From: Clostridia bacterium
GTDB taxonomy: Bacteria; Bacillota_A; Clostridia; Christensenellales; Aristaeellaceae
Assembly (NCBI GenBank): GCA_017509065.1
Contig: JAFWQM010000014.1
Location: 1-22,106 of the forward strand
Reading direction: 5' to 3'
DNA: 22,106 nt
The translations under genes and the position numbers were made by a program. Positions 7,816 to 15,760 of the stretch are shown in pieces (within the stretch, counting starts at the first letter, position 1; each line of letters starts with the position of its first letter). Below the pieces are notes generated by a model. It was not told the DNA's origin. It worked only from the letters and a program-made list of their open reading frames with translations, and did no database searches.

Positions 7816-7912
7816 GTTACCATTCAGATACCGAAGTCAGTTACAGGAGGATACGATGGGGCTGTTCGCCCCAGCGTTCTCTTTGTTAGATGATTTATAG
7901 CTGAATGGTAAC
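7816..7912. repeat. 97-bp element with 12-bp inverted ends
   Basis: GTTACCATTCAG (7816-7827) is the exact reverse complement of CTGAATGGTAAC (7901-7912). Inside are a ribosome binding site, a 14-codon ORF and the hairpin GGGGC-TGTTC-GCCCC (7858-7872). It fills most of the 330-base gap between the HAD gene and the DUF1540 gene. It could be a small mobile palindrome, a regulatory leader or a dispersed repeat; the sequence alone does not decide. Confidence 0.55.
7856..7900 (+). CDS. Possible 14-residue peptide ORF inside inverted repeat
   Basis: ATG at 7856 follows a perfect AGGAGG (7845-7850) by five bases and opens a 14-codon ORF (MGLFAPAFSLLDDL) ending in TAG directly before the right arm of the inverted repeat. 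The ribosome binding site is as good as that of real genes here. Its first codons form a GC-rich hairpin. It might be a leader peptide for the DUF1540 gene 100 bases downstream, or chance. No family is recognised. Confidence 0.25.
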   Translation: MGLFAPAFSLLDDL

Positions 7913-7999
7913 CAATAAACCGGTATGGCCGCGCATGTTTCAGGGCATACTGATTCCAGCGCCATCGGGCGCTCAAAGCAAAGAAGGAGCGTAAACAAT

Positions 8000-8170
8000 A
8001 TGGCTGAAAAGAAAAATCAGTGTATCCATTGCTGCGTGGAGTCCTGCCGCCATCTGCGGGAGGACCAGGGCATCTGCTCCCTGGAAGCCATTCAGGTAGC
8101 GCCTACACCCATGGCATACTCCGGCGACCCTGCCGACGAGAGCATGTGCCAGAGCTACGAAACCAAATGA
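8000..8170 (+). CDS. DUF1540 small cysteine-rich protein
   Basis: This is a 56-residue protein with the cysteine spacing typical of DUF1540: CIHCCVESCRH, then GICSLEAIQV, then MCQSY. The family is common in Clostridia, is thought to bind metal through its cysteines and has no defined function. ATG 8000 is preceded by GAAGGAGCG; the longer upstream reading frame (to 7925) crosses this site and is unlikely to be translated. The stop codon overlaps the ATG of the next small gene (ATGA), indicating coupling. Confidence 0.8.
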   Translation: MAEKKNQCIHCCVESCRHLREDQGICSLEAIQVAPTPMAYSGDPADESMCQSYETK

Positions 8171-8439
8171 GCGGCTCGGTGAGACCGCCGCGGACGCAGC
8201 CCGCTCCGCCGCCGCCCGACCCCTCCGTGCCGGGGAAAAAGCATAAACCGGCCAGGCAGGGGATGAAAGAAGCACAGAAGAATCCTATCTTCGACCCTGG
8301 TCAGATCGCCAGCGCCACAGAATGCACCGGCATCCTGGCTGCGCCGGCGCAGAGTGAGGAGGAGGCTGACAGCATTTCCTCCCTCGAAGGGATTCACGCC
8401 ATCCGGCCCACGCCGGAAAGCGCGGGCAAAAACCGCTGA
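8167..8439 (+). CDS. Small hypothetical protein coupled to DUF1540 gene
   Basis: This is a 90-residue protein of no family that I recognise. ATG at 8167 overlaps the DUF1540 stop (ATGA), so translation is probably coupled; no separate strong ribosome binding site is seen. The N-terminal third is rich in proline and basic residues (RPPRTQPAPPPPDPS), likely disordered. The rest holds FDPGQIASATECTGILAAPAQSEEEADSISSLEGIHAI, which has the look of a conserved short segment with one cysteine. There is no signal peptide or membrane segment. A hairpin follows the stop. Confidence 0.55.
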   Translation: MSGSVRPPRTQPAPPPPDPSVPGKKHKPARQGMKEAQKNPIFDPGQIASATECTGILAAPAQSEEEADSISSLEGIHAIRPTPESAGKNR

Positions 8440-8444
8440 AACCC

Positions 8445-8483
8445 ATCAGCAGACCCCTGTCCTTCCGGCAGGGGGCTGCTGAT
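8445..8483. terminator. Hairpin between convergent genes
   Basis: ATCAGCAG-CCCCTG pairs with CAGGGG-CTGCTGAT around CCTTCCGG. It sits between the convergent small gene and nagA. The downstream plus-strand sequence is AT-rich (ATATTGATTTAT) rather than a T run, so it is a probable bidirectional terminator. Confidence 0.6.
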
Positions 8484-8491
8484 ATATTGAT

Positions 8492-9637
8492 TTATCCAAA
8501 CTTGCACACGCCGCGGACGATGGTTTTCTTCACGCCGCAATCATCATCCAACAGTACGATATCGGCATCCTTGCCGGGAGAAAGAGAGCCCTTTTCATCC
8601 GCAATGCCGATTGATTCCGCCGGGGCGAGCGACGCAGCGCGGACAGCCTGATACATGGTCACGCCGGCATAGTCGCGGAAGTTCCGCACAGCCTGATTCA
8701 GCCGCAGCACGCTGCCCGCGATGGTGCCGTCCAGCAGACGGCATTCGATGCCTTTGAGAACAAACACCTGCCCGCCGTTTTCGTATTCCCCATCGGGCAT
8801 GCCCGCGGAACGCAGGGCGTCGGTGATGAGCACCAGCTTCTCCCCCTTTGTTTTCGCCAGCATGGGATAGACGCCCTTGTTCACGTGGAAGGTGTCGGCG
8901 ATCAGCTCGGTGTACACATCGCTGTTCAACGCTGCGCCGACCACGCCGGGGTCGCGGTGATGCAGGGGACTCATGGCGTTAAAGAGGTGCGTCACGCGGG
9001 TGACGCCCAGGCCCACCCCTTTCATGGCCTGGTCGAACGTGGCGCTGCTGTGGCCCATTGAAATGGCAATATCTGTCTGCTGTTTCAAGGCGCGGATGCA
9101 AGCGTCTCCGCCAGGCATTTCGGGAGCCAGGGTGATCAGCTTCACGATGTCGGCGTAAGGCAGCACCTTTTCCGCGTCGGGCGGCAGGATGTACTCGGGG
9201 TTTTGCGCGCCTTTGCGCTCAGGATTGATGAACGGGCCTTCCAGGTGCACGCCCAGGATTTCCGCGCCGGGATAATCGGGCTTCTGACTCTCCTGCGCCA
9301 GCGCCCGCATATGGCCGCAGACGCTTTTCAGCGTGTCCCAGCCCACGGTGAGCGTGGTCGGCACGAAGGAGGTGACGCCGTTTTCCAGCAGCTTTTCGGA
9401 CATGCGGCGAACGCCCGCCGGGTCGTCGTCGGACACGTCGTCTCCGCCGTAACCGTGGATGTGTACGTCCATCAGGCCGGGGCACACATACGCTCCCTGC
9501 GCGTCCGTGATTTCGTCCGCTTCGCGCCGGGCTTCGTCCGTATCCACAATGCCGATGATCGTTTCGTCATACAGCAGTGCTTTGTTCCGCACTTCGGCGT
9601 CAGGCAGCAGGATCCTTCCGTTGACGATTGCTTTCAT
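8492..9637 (-). CDS. nagA: N-acetylglucosamine-6-phosphate deacetylase
   Basis: NagA removes acetate from GlcNAc-6-phosphate to give glucosamine-6-phosphate in cytosolic amino-sugar catabolism and cell-wall recycling. Motifs of the amidohydrolase superfamily are clear (381-residue numbering): MDVHIHGYGG (56-65), the metal Glu133 in HLEGPF, metal histidines in GHSSATFDQ (His196) and THLFNAMSPLHHRDPG (His217), and catalytic Asp273 in LITDA. Start: ATG 9637 (MKAIVNG) with AAGGAG 11 bases upstream. ATG 9646 would overlap the previous stop (ATGA) but is only two bases from that site. It is second in an operon after a Cof-type HAD gene. NagB is not in the window. Confidence 0.93.
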   Translation of the reverse strand: MKAIVNGRILLPDAEVRNKALLYDETIIGIVDTDEARREADEITDAQGAYVCPGLMDVHIHGYGGDDVSDDDPAGVRRMSEKLLENGVTSFVPTTLTVGWDTLKSVCGHMRALAQESQKPDYPGAEILGVHLEGPFINPERKGAQNPEYILPPDAEKVLPYADIVKLITLAPEMPGGDACIRALKQQTDIAISMGHSSATFDQAMKGVGLGVTRVTHLFNAMSPLHHRDPGVVGAALNSDVYTELIADTFHVNKGVYPMLAKTKGEKLVLITDALRSAGMPDGEYENGGQVFVLKGIECRLLDGTIAGSVLRLNQAVRNFRDYAGVTMYQAVRAASLAPAESIGIADEKGSLSPGKDADIVLLDDDCGVKKTIVRGVCKFG

Positions 9638-9642
9638 ACCCC

Positions 9643-10539
9643 TCATCGCTCCTTTTCGTTTTTTGAGTTCTTCAGGTTGGCAAAAGAAAAGTGAATGTAA
9701 ACGCGCGGTCCGCGGCTTTCGTCCTCCAGCGCCAGCCGGATCGCCTCGGCGCAGCCGTCGTGGTCAGAATCCGCGACGATGCGATCTGCGGCATCCTTCA
9801 CTTGCTCAGCGGCGTTCCCCATGGCGACGCCCAGCCCGGCGGCTTTGATCATGGGAATATCGTTGTCCGCATCCCCGACCGCTATGCAGACGGACGGCGC
9901 TACGTCCAGCGCTTCGCACAGACGCAGCAGGCCCGAACCCTTGTTCACACCCGCGGCGGAGCACTCCACGGAGGAAATCTCGGAATAAACCTTTTCAACG
10001 GAAAGAAATCCGAGCTGCTCCATGGTGCGCACGCGTTCTTCGGGGTCGGCATGGTAAAGATTGATCTTCAGAAAATCTTCCCGGCAGGCATCGGCAAAAG
10101 CGTAGATATCCGGAACGAGCGTCATGGCGCGTTCATACAGCGGGCGGTAAACGCCCATGTGATAGCGCTCCAGGCGCTCCATATGAGACGCCTGAATCAC
10201 ATCCCTCTCCCCGATCACGAGCTGGGGCATGATATCCTTTGTTCTGGCAAGCGCCAGAATCGCGTCCGCGTCGGGCCGCGAAAGGCCGCGCAGGGAAAAC
10301 GTTTTCCTCTCCCGGAGGTCAAACAGGCCTGCCCCGCTTGCGTACACCGCCCAGCGGATTTCAGGCAGCAGGCTGAAAAATTCTTCCAGCTCGGATACGG
10401 CGCGCCCGGTGCAGAAAACGATCGTCTTTCCCGCTTCCGCAGCCTCATGCACGGCGTCGCTGCATGCCCGCGTCACTTCTTTTTTGCTGTTCAGCAGCGT
10501 TCCGTCAATATCCAGGGCTATCATTTTATACTGGCTCAT
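9643..10539 (-). CDS. Cof-type HAD-IIB family phosphatase
   Basis: This is a second Cof-type HAD phosphatase, about 298 residues. Motif I is ALDIDGTLLNSKKEV, motif II FCTGRAVSEL, and motif III/IV is GDADNDIPMIKAAGLGVAMGNA followed by VKDAADRIVADSDHDG, the standard Cof signature. The start at ATG 10539 (MSQYKM) has TTGAGG nine bases upstream; ATG 10545 or TTG 10554 are alternatives. The stop directly precedes or overlaps the nagA start, so the two are co-translated. The partnership suggests a sugar-phosphate substrate, but this is inferred. It is not a close copy of the HAD at 6838-7668. Confidence 0.88.
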   Translation of the reverse strand: MSQYKMIALDIDGTLLNSKKEVTRACSDAVHEAAEAGKTIVFCTGRAVSELEEFFSLLPEIRWAVYASGAGLFDLRERKTFSLRGLSRPDADAILALARTKDIMPQLVIGERDVIQASHMERLERYHMGVYRPLYERAMTLVPDIYAFADACREDFLKINLYHADPEERVRTMEQLGFLSVEKVYSEISSVECSAAGVNKGSGLLRLCEALDVAPSVCIAVGDADNDIPMIKAAGLGVAMGNAAEQVKDAADRIVADSDHDGCAEAIRLALEDESRGPRVYIHFSFANLKNSKNEKER

Positions 10540-10691
10540 GCTCATATGCCTCAATCAATGGAAAAATCGCGGCTGCGGGAACGATTGTGGAATCATTTTG
10601 ATGCCCGCGGAGGAAGCGGCTGTCCCCATTCCCTGATCGCGGGATGTAACCGCGCTTCGCCAGGCCGTTATATTCTCCTGATACCACATTT

Positions 10692-10720
10692 ATTATACAC
10701 CATATTTCTCTTTTTGTGGA
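10692..10720 (-). promoter_or_regulatory. Probable promoter of the HAD-nagA operon
   Basis: On the minus strand, TATAAT (10697-10692) lies 17 bases from TCCACA (10720-10715), a four-of-six match to the -35 consensus. The 5' leader would be about 145 bases; no riboswitch or short leader ORF was recognised in it. The remaining gap up to 10933 holds only the terminator hairpin at 10794-10842. Confidence 0.5.
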
Positions 10721-10793
10721 GAGTTTTTTCAAAGTCGTATTTTTTCAGTTCAATAGATCCCACATCATTAAATCAGCTTCCCTTTTGCAGGTG

Positions 10794-10842
10794 AAAAAGC
10801 GCTCCTTTTCCCACTGTTTCCTATGGGATAAAGAAGCGCTTT
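10794..10842 (-). terminator. Terminator of the secreted hypothetical gene
   Basis: AAAAAGCGCT and AGCGCTTT flank a pair of shorter arms (TCCCA/GGGAT). Read on the minus strand, the hairpin ends in a T tract (10798-10794). It lies about 90 bases after the minus-strand gene ending at 10934. Confidence 0.65.
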
Positions 10843-10933
10843 GGTTCAGGAATGATGCTCAGTAACGATATCGTTTTCCTGCTTTAGAAAGAACTTGCGA
10901 AACAATTCCGTTCATGAGCATAAATTGAATAAG

Positions 10934-11548
10934 TTACGGCTTTTTCCAGAGCTCCAACGTTTCATCCGTGAATGTGAACTTGATGGGAGGAATCAGATCA
11001 GTAGTCGGCTCAAGGTTTAGTTTAACATACTTTTGTTTATCGTCCACAAAAGTGTACCAGCCGTTTTCATCTGCGAAATCATAAATATAATATTTAAAAG
11101 GATTGTATTTCATACAGTTGTTTCTCGTCACAGTGCCGTCCGCGTTAAAAGTGTAGGAGAAATGATCAAGACCTCTGTATCCACCCATCATCGTTCCCTG
11201 ATATTCAAGAACGGTTTCCTCGCTGTTTTCAACAGAAAGAAAAAATGAATAGTCAAATTTATTATCCGCGGTTCGTTTAGAAAGCATGATGACTATTTTA
11301 CCGTTTTCATAAGAAATATTCCAGCTGTCCCATCTCTTTTCCTTGTCAGGGAAAGGCCCGCTTAGCTGATCGCTATAGTTAGATTCTATAGGAACCAGCA
11401 TTGTTGCCTTCGTAGCGTCTTTAATACTGGGAGGCACGATGATGTGCCTTGGAATGACAAACTCAAGCGGTTCCGATGCAGCAAACGCACAGCAGCACAG
11501 TTCAAACAGCATGATCACAGTCAGAAGCAGAACGATTGTCTTTTTCAT
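10934..11548 (-). CDS. Hypothetical secreted protein
   Basis: This is a 204-residue protein of no family that I recognise. The N-terminus MKKTIVLLLTVIMLFELCCCAFAASEP is a Sec signal peptide with likely cleavage after AFA (about residue 23). Three consecutive cysteines lie before that site, but in no clear lipobox. The mature part is rich in aromatic and charged residues (WDSWNISYENGKIVIML, DHFSYTFNADGTVTRNN, DENGWYTFVDDKQKYVKL), suggesting a small beta-sheet domain. AGGAGA precedes the ATG by ten bases, and a perfect consensus promoter lies upstream. Codon use is visibly more AT-rich than in its neighbours, hinting at a different origin. It is transcribed alone. Confidence 0.8.
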   Translation of the reverse strand: MKKTIVLLLTVIMLFELCCCAFAASEPLEFVIPRHIIVPPSIKDATKATMLVPIESNYSDQLSGPFPDKEKRWDSWNISYENGKIVIMLSKRTADNKFDYSFFLSVENSEETVLEYQGTMMGGYRGLDHFSYTFNADGTVTRNNCMKYNPFKYYIYDFADENGWYTFVDDKQKYVKLNLEPTTDLIPPIKFTFTDETLELWKKP

Positions 11549-11576
11549 GATGATTCACTCTCCTGCGTTTTTTTAT

Positions 11577-11605
11577 ATTATATTAGATCAATTTCTACAT
11601 GTCAA
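11577..11605 (-). promoter_or_regulatory. Perfect sigma-A promoter of the secreted hypothetical gene
   Basis: On the minus strand, TTGACA (11605-11600) and TATAAT (11582-11577) match both consensus hexamers exactly with the optimal 17-base spacer, about 28 bases before the start codon. Confidence 0.8.
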
Positions 11606-11635
11606 CATTTTTCTTCCGTTCTTTCGTTCCCCGCC

Positions 11636-11664
11636 TTGCCGTTCATCCGGTTTATTGGTATAAT
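11636..11664 (+). promoter_or_regulatory. Promoter of the HD hydrolase / epimerase genes
   Basis: TTGCCG (11636-11641), a 17-base spacer and TATAAT (11659-11664) preceded by an extended -10 TG (TGG before TATAAT). It lies about 50 bases before the HD gene and is divergent from the promoter at 11577-11605. Confidence 0.75.
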
Positions 11665-11713
11665 AAGCATAGATCAGGTTTGCGGACGAATAACAAGAAA
11701 GGACGGTTCAGGC

Positions 11714-12139
11714 ATGCTGAGTAAAGACATAGAAACAGCGAAAGCGTGGGCGTACCGGCTCCATGCCGGACAGGTGGATAAAGCCGGGCTTCCTTACGTC
11801 ACGCACCCCGAACGGGTGGCTGGCAGACTGTCGTCACAGGAAGATCAGGTAGTCGCCTGGCTGCATGATACCGTGGAGGACACCGGCCTGACGCTCCGGG
11901 AAATAGAAGAGCAGTTCGGCAAAGAAACCGCCGCGGCGGTGGACGCCGTCAGCAGGCGGGACGGCGAGGACTGGGATGATTATCTAAGCCGCGTGAAGCG
12001 CAATGAAACCGCCCGGCGCGTGAAAATCAGCGACCTGATTGATAACAGCAACCTATCCCGCATACCGCACGTTACGATGCGGGACGTGGAAAGACAGCGG
12101 AAGTATAATCAAGCGCTCAGGTTTTTGATGACAGAATAA
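11714..12139 (+). CDS. Stand-alone HD hydrolase, RSH (SpoT/MESH1-like) type
   Basis: This is a 141-residue metal-dependent phosphohydrolase consisting only of the HD domain found in Rel/SpoT proteins. The expected residues appear in order: His31 in YVTHPERVA, His51-Asp52 in AWLHDTVEDTG with Glu55-Asp56, and the KxxDLxxN signature VKISDLIDN (Lys104, Asp107, Asn111). The synthetase and TGS/ACT domains are absent. Such small alarmone hydrolases can remove the 3' pyrophosphate of (p)ppGpp, but some relatives act on other nucleotides, so the substrate is inferred. ATG 11714 follows AAGGACGG; the reading frame is open much further upstream but crosses the promoter, so the short form is chosen. The epimerase follows in the same direction. 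Confidence 0.8.
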   Translation: MLSKDIETAKAWAYRLHAGQVDKAGLPYVTHPERVAGRLSSQEDQVVAWLHDTVEDTGLTLREIEEQFGKETAAAVDAVSRRDGEDWDDYLSRVKRNETARRVKISDLIDNSNLSRIPHVTMRDVERQRKYNQALRFLMTE

Positions 12140-12153
12140 ACCGAACTGCCGCC

Positions 12154-12294
12154 ATGGATGTGGCGGTCTGCCACGGTGCCCAAAAAGCGGGCATGTGGAA
12201 CCCGACGCTCAGCAAAGTGTTCAAAGCGAATGATGCCCGCAGCACGCCAAACGCGGCGGAAAGACTCTCGCGCTTTCTTCGGACAGATGACTGA
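12154..12294 (+). CDS. Possible 46-codon ORF or gene remnant
   Basis: This is an open frame encoding 46 residues (MDVAVCHGAQKAGMWNPTLSKVF...), ending just before the epimerase ribosome binding site. The frame is open back to 12109, overlapping the HD gene end, but no good start or ribosome binding site is seen. The sequence looks protein-like (AGMWNP, NDARSTPNAAERLSRFL) and could be the C-terminal remnant of a deleted gene. No family was recognised. Confidence 0.3.
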   Translation: MDVAVCHGAQKAGMWNPTLSKVFKANDARSTPNAAERLSRFLRTDD

Positions 12295-12311
12295 TAAGGA
12301 GGCTTTTTCCT

Positions 12312-13178
12312 ATGTCCACACATATCCTTGAAAACGAACACCTGCGGGTGACGGTTGCCGACGCAGGCGCGGAACTGATCAGCGTATACGATAAAGACAG
12401 GCAAACGGAACGGATCTGGACGGGCGACCCGGCTGTCTGGAACCGCCACGCACCGATCCTGTTTCCCTTTGTAGGCAAGGTTGCGGACGGAAAATACCGT
12501 ATCGGCGCGACCGAGTACGCTATGAAGACGCAGCACGGCTTTGCCCGTGACATGGATTTCGCCTGCACGGAGGAAACGGCGGTTTCAACAGCGCACTGCC
12601 TGGCGGCCAGCGCCGCGACGCGGGCGGCCTATCCCTATGAATTCAGGCTCACGGTACGTCACCTGCTGGAGGGAAGGCAGCTTCGCGTGGAATGGACGGT
12701 CGAAAACAGGGGCGATGAACGGATGTATTATTCCATCGGCGGGCATCCAGGCTTCCTGCTCCCGGACGGGATTCGCAAAGAAGACTGCTTCCTCCTGTTC
12801 CCCGGCGCGGACGCGCTTTCATACATCAGCGTGAACAAGGGGGGCTACGCGCTACCCGAAAAGAAAACGCTTTCCCTGAGCGGCAGCGCTGTGCGTTATC
12901 AGGAAGATATTCCCGATACCTGGATCTTTGAAAACCGTCAGGTACAGCAGGCCGGCATCGCGACGCCTGACGGTCAGGTATACGTCCTTTTGTCCTGCGA
13001 GCAGTTCCCGACGCTGGCTGTGTGGGCGAATCCGAAAGGGCCGTTCATCTGCCTCGAGCCCTGGTTCGGACGAACCGACGACGCGGGGTTCAGCGGCGCT
13101 ATTGACCAAAAGCAGGATATACAAAGCCTGGAACGTGGCGAAAAGAAAGAGATCGCGTACACCATTCAGTTTTGCTGA
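12312..13178 (+). CDS. Aldose 1-epimerase family protein (LacX/YeaD-like)
   Basis: This is a 288-residue GalM-superfamily protein, a cytosolic mutarotase that interconverts alpha and beta anomers of aldoses or hexose-6-phosphates. The start has AAGGAGG (12296-12302) nine bases upstream. Landmarks: ILFPFVGKVADGKY (49-62), His75 in QHGFARD, His145 in GGHPGFLLPDG and the catalytic Glu249 in FICLEPWFG. The pattern fits the LacX-like branch rather than classical GalM. It likely shares a transcript with the HD hydrolase and ends at a strong terminator. The exact sugar is unknown. Confidence 0.88.
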   Translation: MSTHILENEHLRVTVADAGAELISVYDKDRQTERIWTGDPAVWNRHAPILFPFVGKVADGKYRIGATEYAMKTQHGFARDMDFACTEETAVSTAHCLAASAATRAAYPYEFRLTVRHLLEGRQLRVEWTVENRGDERMYYSIGGHPGFLLPDGIRKEDCFLLFPGADALSYISVNKGGYALPEKKTLSLSGSAVRYQEDIPDTWIFENRQVQQAGIATPDGQVYVLLSCEQFPTLAVWANPKGPFICLEPWFGRTDDAGFSGAIDQKQDIQSLERGEKKEIAYTIQFC

Positions 13179-13207
13179 GTCCGTGACAAAGCATAATAAG
13201 CCAGGCG

Positions 13208-13250
13208 CAAAAACAAAGCAGAGGGCTGAAAACCCCCTGCTCTGTTTTTG
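13208..13250. terminator. Bidirectional terminator between epimerase and lonA
   Basis: CAAAAACA and TGTTTTTG flank GC-rich arms (AGCAGAGGG and CCCCCTGCT) around a CTGAAAA loop. T runs end the hairpin on both strands, fitting the convergent genes on either side. Confidence 0.85.
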
Positions 13251-13265
13251 TATTGGATTGAACGG

Positions 13266-15599
13266 TTAATTCACAAGCGCCACCTTCAAAACATCCTCAA
13301 TGTTCTCCGTCAGCACGATTTCAAATTCTTTGCGCACATGCTCAGGCACATCCTCCAGGTCTTTCTGGTTTTCCTTGGGGAGCAAGATGGTTTTGATCCC
13401 GGCGCGGTAGGCGGCGAGCAGCTTTTCCTTGACGCCGCCGATGGGCAGCACGCGGCCGCGCAGGGTGATTTCCCCGGTCATGGCCACGTCCTGGCGCACC
13501 TTGCGGCCAGTCAACGCGGAGACCAAAGCCGTCGCCATGGTGACGCCGGCTGAGGGGCCGTCCTTGGGCACGGCGCCTTCAGGCACATGGATGTGAATGT
13601 CCAGGTTTTTATGGAACTCGGGCTGCAATTCAAATTCCTTCGCGTGGGCCCGCACCCAGGACAGCGCGGCCATGGCGGATTCTTTCATCACGTCGCCGAG
13701 CTGCCCGGTCAGCTTCACCTGCCCGGTGCCCTCCATGGTGGCACACTCCACAGCCAGGGTTTCGCCGCCTACGGTGGTGTAGGCCAGGCCATTCACGATG
13801 CCCACCAGCGGTTCCTTCTCCGGGGCTTCCCGCAGGTAGCGCGGCGCGCCCAGGTACTTTTCCACAACCTGCGGAGACACGCTGACAACTTCCTTTTCCT
13901 CGTCCAGCATTTCCACCGCCGCCTTACGCACCACCCGGGCAATGGTGCGACTGAGAGTACGCACGCCCGCCTCGCGGGTATAGCCCTCGATCAGGTGCTT
14001 CATGGCCGCGTCCGACACCTTCACGGATTTGGGCGGCAGGCCGTGCTCCTCTGTCTGCTTGGGCAGCAGGTGTTTTTTCGCGATGTGAAGCTTTTCTTCT
14101 TCCGTGTAGCTGGGCACCTCGATGACCTCCATCCTGTCCAGCAGCGGGCCGGGGATGGTGTCCATGGTGTTGGCGGTGGTGATGAACATGACCTTGCTCA
14201 GGTCAAAGGGCAATTCCATGTAGTGGTCGCGGAAGGCAAAGTTCTGCTCCGCGTCCAGCACCTCCAGCATGGCGGAGGCGGGGTCACCCCGGAAATCGTG
14301 GCTCATCTTGTCGATTTCGTCGAACAGGAACACGGGGTTCATGGTGCCCGCGCGCTTCATGCCCTCGATGATGCGGCCCGGAATCGCGCCGACATAAGTG
14401 CGCCGGTGGCCGCGAATCTCCGCCTCGTCCCGCACGCCGCCCAGGCTCATCTGCACGAACTTGCGGCCCACGGCCTTGGCGATGCCCTTCACGATGCTTG
14501 TCTTGCCCACTCCGGGCGGGCCGACGAAGCATAGGATGGGGCCCTTCAACGCGCCGTCCTCCGTGTGCATTTCCTTCATGCGGCGCACGGCCAGGTATTC
14601 GATCACCCGCTCCTTCACCTTTTCCATGGCGTAGTGGTCTTCGTCCAGGACGCGGCGGGCGCGTTTTAAATCCAGGTTGTCGGTGGTCGTTTTGCCCCAG
14701 GGCAAGTCAAGAATCCATTCCACATAGGTGCGGCTGACGCCGATTTCCGGGGTGCCGGGAGCCATGCGGGACAGCCGGTCCAACTCCTTGTTGGCCTTTT
14801 CCCGGGCTTCGTCGTTCATGGGCGTGTCGGCGACCTTTTTGCGCAGGTCGTCCACGTAGGTTTCGTCCTTGTCGCCCAGCTCTTCCTGGATGGCTTTGAT
14901 CTGCTCCCGCAGATAATAGTCCTTCTGGTTTTTATCGATCTGCTTTTTCAGGCGGCTCTGCACCTGTTTTTCGATCCCGGCCAGTTCGGTTTCCCGGATC
15001 AAAATTTCGCATAGCTTTTCCAGCCGCTTTTCCACGTCGATTTCTTCCAGGATGGCCTGGCGGTCTTCTACCCGGGTCAATACGTTGGCTGCGATGATGT
15101 CGGCCAGCTGGTCGGGCCTGTCCACCTCGCTGACAGAGCGCAGGGTTTCCCCGGACACGCGCATGGACGCCCGGGCGTATTCCTCAAATAAATCATGGGT
15201 CGCCCGCACCATCGCCTCGGTTTCCGGGGTGTCCGGCAACTCCTGGACGGGGATTTCCACATCGGCGATCCAATAGGGCTCCTCCTGCGTAATCGCCCGC
15301 AGGAACGCCCGTTGCTCGCCCTCCACCAGCACGCGGATGGTGTCGCCCGGCAGGTTCAATACCTGCTTGATGGCCGCCACCGTGCCCACGCGGCACAGGT
15401 CTTCCATGGCGGGCTTTTCCACGTCGCCGTCCTGCTGGGCGACCAGGAATACCTGCTGATCCTCCATCATTGCCTGCTCAAGCGCCGCCACGCTCTGCGC
15501 GCGGCCCACGTCGAAATGCAGCACCATATGGGGAAATACCATCAGCCCCCTGAGAGGAATCAAAGGCAGGCGCAGCATGTTCTTTTTCTTTCTTGGCAT
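13266..15599 (-). CDS. lon: ATP-dependent protease LonA
   Basis: Lon is the cytosolic ATP-driven serine protease that degrades misfolded and regulatory proteins. The 777 residues show the full domain order: N-terminal substrate domain ([15 protein letters not shown] from residue 11), coiled region (about 190-260), AAA+ domain with Walker A GPPGVGKT (360-367) and Walker B VFLFDEID (423-430), and protease domain with Ser683 in KDGPSAG and Lys726 in GGVKEK. The spacing of the Ser-Lys dyad equals that of E. coli Lon. ATG 15599 follows GGGAG by six bases and has its own promoter. lonB lies upstream in the same direction, as in Bacillus, but about 490 bases of repeats separate them. No CIRCE or CtsR site was seen. 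Confidence 0.97.
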   Translation of the reverse strand: MPRKKKNMLRLPLIPLRGLMVFPHMVLHFDVGRAQSVAALEQAMMEDQQVFLVAQQDGDVEKPAMEDLCRVGTVAAIKQVLNLPGDTIRVLVEGEQRAFLRAITQEEPYWIADVEIPVQELPDTPETEAMVRATHDLFEEYARASMRVSGETLRSVSEVDRPDQLADIIAANVLTRVEDRQAILEEIDVEKRLEKLCEILIRETELAGIEKQVQSRLKKQIDKNQKDYYLREQIKAIQEELGDKDETYVDDLRKKVADTPMNDEAREKANKELDRLSRMAPGTPEIGVSRTYVEWILDLPWGKTTTDNLDLKRARRVLDEDHYAMEKVKERVIEYLAVRRMKEMHTEDGALKGPILCFVGPPGVGKTSIVKGIAKAVGRKFVQMSLGGVRDEAEIRGHRRTYVGAIPGRIIEGMKRAGTMNPVFLFDEIDKMSHDFRGDPASAMLEVLDAEQNFAFRDHYMELPFDLSKVMFITTANTMDTIPGPLLDRMEVIEVPSYTEEEKLHIAKKHLLPKQTEEHGLPPKSVKVSDAAMKHLIEGYTREAGVRTLSRTIARVVRKAAVEMLDEEKEVVSVSPQVVEKYLGAPRYLREAPEKEPLVGIVNGLAYTTVGGETLAVECATMEGTGQVKLTGQLGDVMKESAMAALSWVRAHAKEFELQPEFHKNLDIHIHVPEGAVPKDGPSAGVTMATALVSALTGRKVRQDVAMTGEITLRGRVLPIGGVKEKLLAAYRAGIKTILLPKENQKDLEDVPEHVRKEFEIVLTENIEDVLKVALVN

Positions 15600-15660
15600 A
15601 ATTGCTCCCTGAAATTCGGCTTATTTTTCCGGAATAAAACGGCATTTTCCGGCAATATAA

Positions 15661-15689
15661 ATTATACCCGATACCGCCCGAAATTGCAA
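15661..15689 (-). promoter_or_regulatory. Promoter of lonA
   Basis: On the minus strand, TTGCAA (15689-15684) and TATAAT (15666-15661) are separated by 17 bases, about 62 bases before the lonA start. lonA can therefore be transcribed without lonB. Confidence 0.7.
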
Positions 15690-15760
15690 CCTTTTCGCCT
15701 TGTACGGCAAAGTTAGCGTATTGAAAATTTTAATTGGATGAGGTTCAAACAAAGGGTACG

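Noticed and set aside
10864..10875. Perfect 12-bp palindrome AACGATATCGTT
   Set aside because: Short, without loop or T tract, not in a promoter; could easily be chance.
15600..15720. CIRCE or CtsR heat-shock operator before lonA
   Set aside because: Neither the TTAGCACTC/GAGTGCTAA pair nor tandem GGTCAAA heptads was found near the promoter.
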